64,000 nucleotides of DNA, taken from positions 496,001 through 560,000 of the forward strand of contig CAVVGE010000001.1 in assembly GCA_963747735.1 (NCBI GenBank), written 5' to 3'. Under the pieces are notes generated by a model. That model searched no databases. It was given only the letters and a program-made list of their open reading frames with translations, and was not told the DNA's origin. This DNA comes from AP-15 sp963747735. GTDB lineage: Bacteria > Pseudomonadota > Alphaproteobacteria > ATCC43930 > CGMCC-115725. This document shows positions 63,063 through 64,000 of the stretch, in pieces. A program made the position numbers and the translations under genes. Positions within the stretch are counted from its first letter, which is position 1, and each line of letters begins with the position of its first letter.

Positions 63063-64000
63063 TCAGTTCGGGGTCCAGCTCAGTGCTCGGATCTCGGTGA
63101 ATTCGCGCGGCAATTTGCGCCACGAATCGCCGGCGTCGGCGGTCGCATACAATTCCCCGTAATGGCTGCACGCATAGATCAGCCCGGCATCGGCCGGATG
63201 GGTCGCAAAGGCCCAGATCGGCGAATTCGGCACCGCCGGCAACGGCAATGCCCGCCAGGTCTCGCCGCCATCGGTCGAGCGCTGGATCGCGCCGGTGCTG
63301 CCCGCCGCCCCGTCGCCGGTCGCGACAAAGACGGTGTCCGGGTCGTCCGCCCGCAATGCCAAGTGCCGGCAATAGGGCAGGCTGAATTGTTTGCCGACGC
63401 CGAGTCCTTGCCAGCTCTCGCCCCGGTCGGTGCTGGCGAAGATCTCGCGCGGCGTGCTGGTGAGGACCGTCTTCCGATTGCCGGCGGCGCGCACCATCAC
63501 GTCGTGGATGTCCGGGTCGTCGAGCCCGCCGCCGATCCGGGTCCAAGTGTCGCCGCCGTCGAGGCTGCGCCGCACGCCGTCGACCTCGACCCCGGCCCAG
63601 ACGATGCGCCGGTCCTGTGGATCGACCGTCAGGGCGGTCACCCGCGGCACCCGCACATTCGGGCATTCTTCGGCCATCTCGGCGGCGAGCTTCTGCCAAT
63701 GCCGCCCGCCGTCGCGCGAGCGGTAAAGTGCTGCCGGCCGGGTCCCGGCAAAGATCGTGTCGGGGTCCGAGGGATCGAACGCGATCCGCCACACGTCGAG
63801 CGAATTCATCGGCGATTCGAGCCGCTCAAAGCTCTGCCCGCCATCCTGGCTTTTGTAGACGCCGTCGTCGGCGCCGGCGAAGACGGTGCGCGGCTCGGCC
63901 GGATGAACGCTGAGGTTGAAGACGCGGCTCTCGCTCCACAAGCCTCGCGTGACCCGGCGCCAGCTCTCGCCGCCGTCGGGGCTGACCCAGGCGCCGCTGC
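63063..64000 (-). CDS. BNR/YCF48-like beta-propeller (sialidase-fold) protein, 5' truncated
   Basis: The frame is open to the window edge; about 312 residues of the C-terminal part are present. Each blade contains an Asp-box-like motif: GVYKSQDGGQSFERL, LYRSRDGGRHWQKL, VRRSLDGGDTWTRI, FASTDRGESWQGL, IQRSTDGGETWRAL and LYATADAGDSWRKL. That is six blades in this part. It resembles HCF136/YCF48-type assembly factors and generic 'glycosyl hydrolase' BNR proteins. No glycosidase catalytic residues can be assigned. Convergent with asnS. Confidence 0.82.
   Translation of the reverse strand, partial: SGAWVSPDGGESWRRVTRGLWSESRVFNLSVHPAEPRTVFAGADDGVYKSQDGGQSFERLESPMNSLDVWRIAFDPSDPDTIFAGTRPAALYRSRDGGRHWQKLAAEMAEECPNVRVPRVTALTVDPQDRRIVWAGVEVDGVRRSLDGGDTWTRIGGGLDDPDIHDVMVRAAGNRKTVLTSTPREIFASTDRGESWQGLGVGKQFSLPYCRHLALRADDPDTVFVATGDGAAGSTGAIQRSTDGGETWRALPLPAVPNSPIWAFATHPADAGLIYACSHYGELYATADAGDSWRKLPREFTEIRALSWTPN

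Noticed and set aside
1..64000. Search for tRNA, rRNA, transposase and integrase genes
   Set aside because: No cloverleaf with a CCA-side T-loop, no rRNA sequence and no DDE or tyrosine recombinase motif was recognised by eye in the gaps.

Overview
The window is GC-rich, densely coded chromosomal DNA from a soil- or water-type alphaproteobacterium, probably Rhodospirillales or Hyphomicrobiales grade. Three things support this. The trpD-trpC-moaC-moeA-lexA order (40.3-36.0 kb) is the classic alphaproteobacterial arrangement. The lexA promoter carries the alphaproteobacterial SOS box GTTC-N7-GTTC. The rest of the gene content fits too: PHB synthesis genes, four luciferase-like flavin monooxygenases, a Hint-domain protein and PEP-CTERM. 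I saw no rRNA, tRNA, CRISPR array, transposase or integrase.

Layout. 0-4.5 kb: the 3' end of a biotin carrier protein gene (accB), then a convergent catabolic cluster of LLM flavoenzyme, alpha/beta hydrolase, HpcH/HpaI aldolase and LigJ-like hydratase. 5-13.3 kb: a histidine phosphatase and a six-gene hydrogenase-4-like operon, hyfC-E-F-G-I-B. Its large subunit has lost the nickel-binding cysteines, so it is an Ehr-type energy-converting complex and not a hydrogenase. 13.6-19.7 kb: isochorismatase-fold hydrolase, GFA protein, a wrecked biotin-sulfoxide-reductase-type molybdoenzyme, serine hydrolase, SMP-30 lactonase and glutathione transferase. 19.9-22.8 kb: phaB, phaA and an AlkA-type glycosylase. 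22.8-27 kb: a very long repeat protein with an RTX-like type I secretion C-terminus, interrupted by one stop codon. 27-36 kb: LOG hydrolase, flavin monooxygenases, orphan higA, D-aminoacylase-like enzyme, small decayed genes and an acyl-CoA ligase. 36-40.4 kb: lexA, moeA, moaC, trpC and trpD. 40.4-48 kb: acyl-CoA-dehydrogenase-like flavoenzyme, LLM enzyme, cyclase-TPR protein, amine oxidase and a ThDP enzyme. 48-56 kb: beta-hydroxyacid dehydrogenase, class I aldolase, Tat-exported Hint protein, Rieske oxygenase with a coupled small protein, opine-dehydrogenase-like enzyme and an enoyl reductase-like gene. 56-64 kb: GNAT, mercaptopyruvate sulfurtransferase, AlaX, PEP-CTERM protein, MFS transporter, asnS and the C-terminal part of a BNR/YCF48-like protein.

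Two themes stand out. The first is the Ehr-like complex: it keeps the iron-sulfur wire and membrane pumping modules, has a ferredoxin domain fused to the NuoB-like subunit, and lacks the NiFe site. The second is a high density of broken genes. Six genes each read as if one extra base had been inserted. In addition there is an in-frame stop in the secreted protein, a molybdoenzyme missing internal and C-terminal segments, a possible trpG stub, a trpC-moaC read-through fusion and several toxin or nuclease remnants. Whether these reflect genuine gene decay or errors in the sequence decides how to read much of the region. Raw reads or close relatives would settle it.
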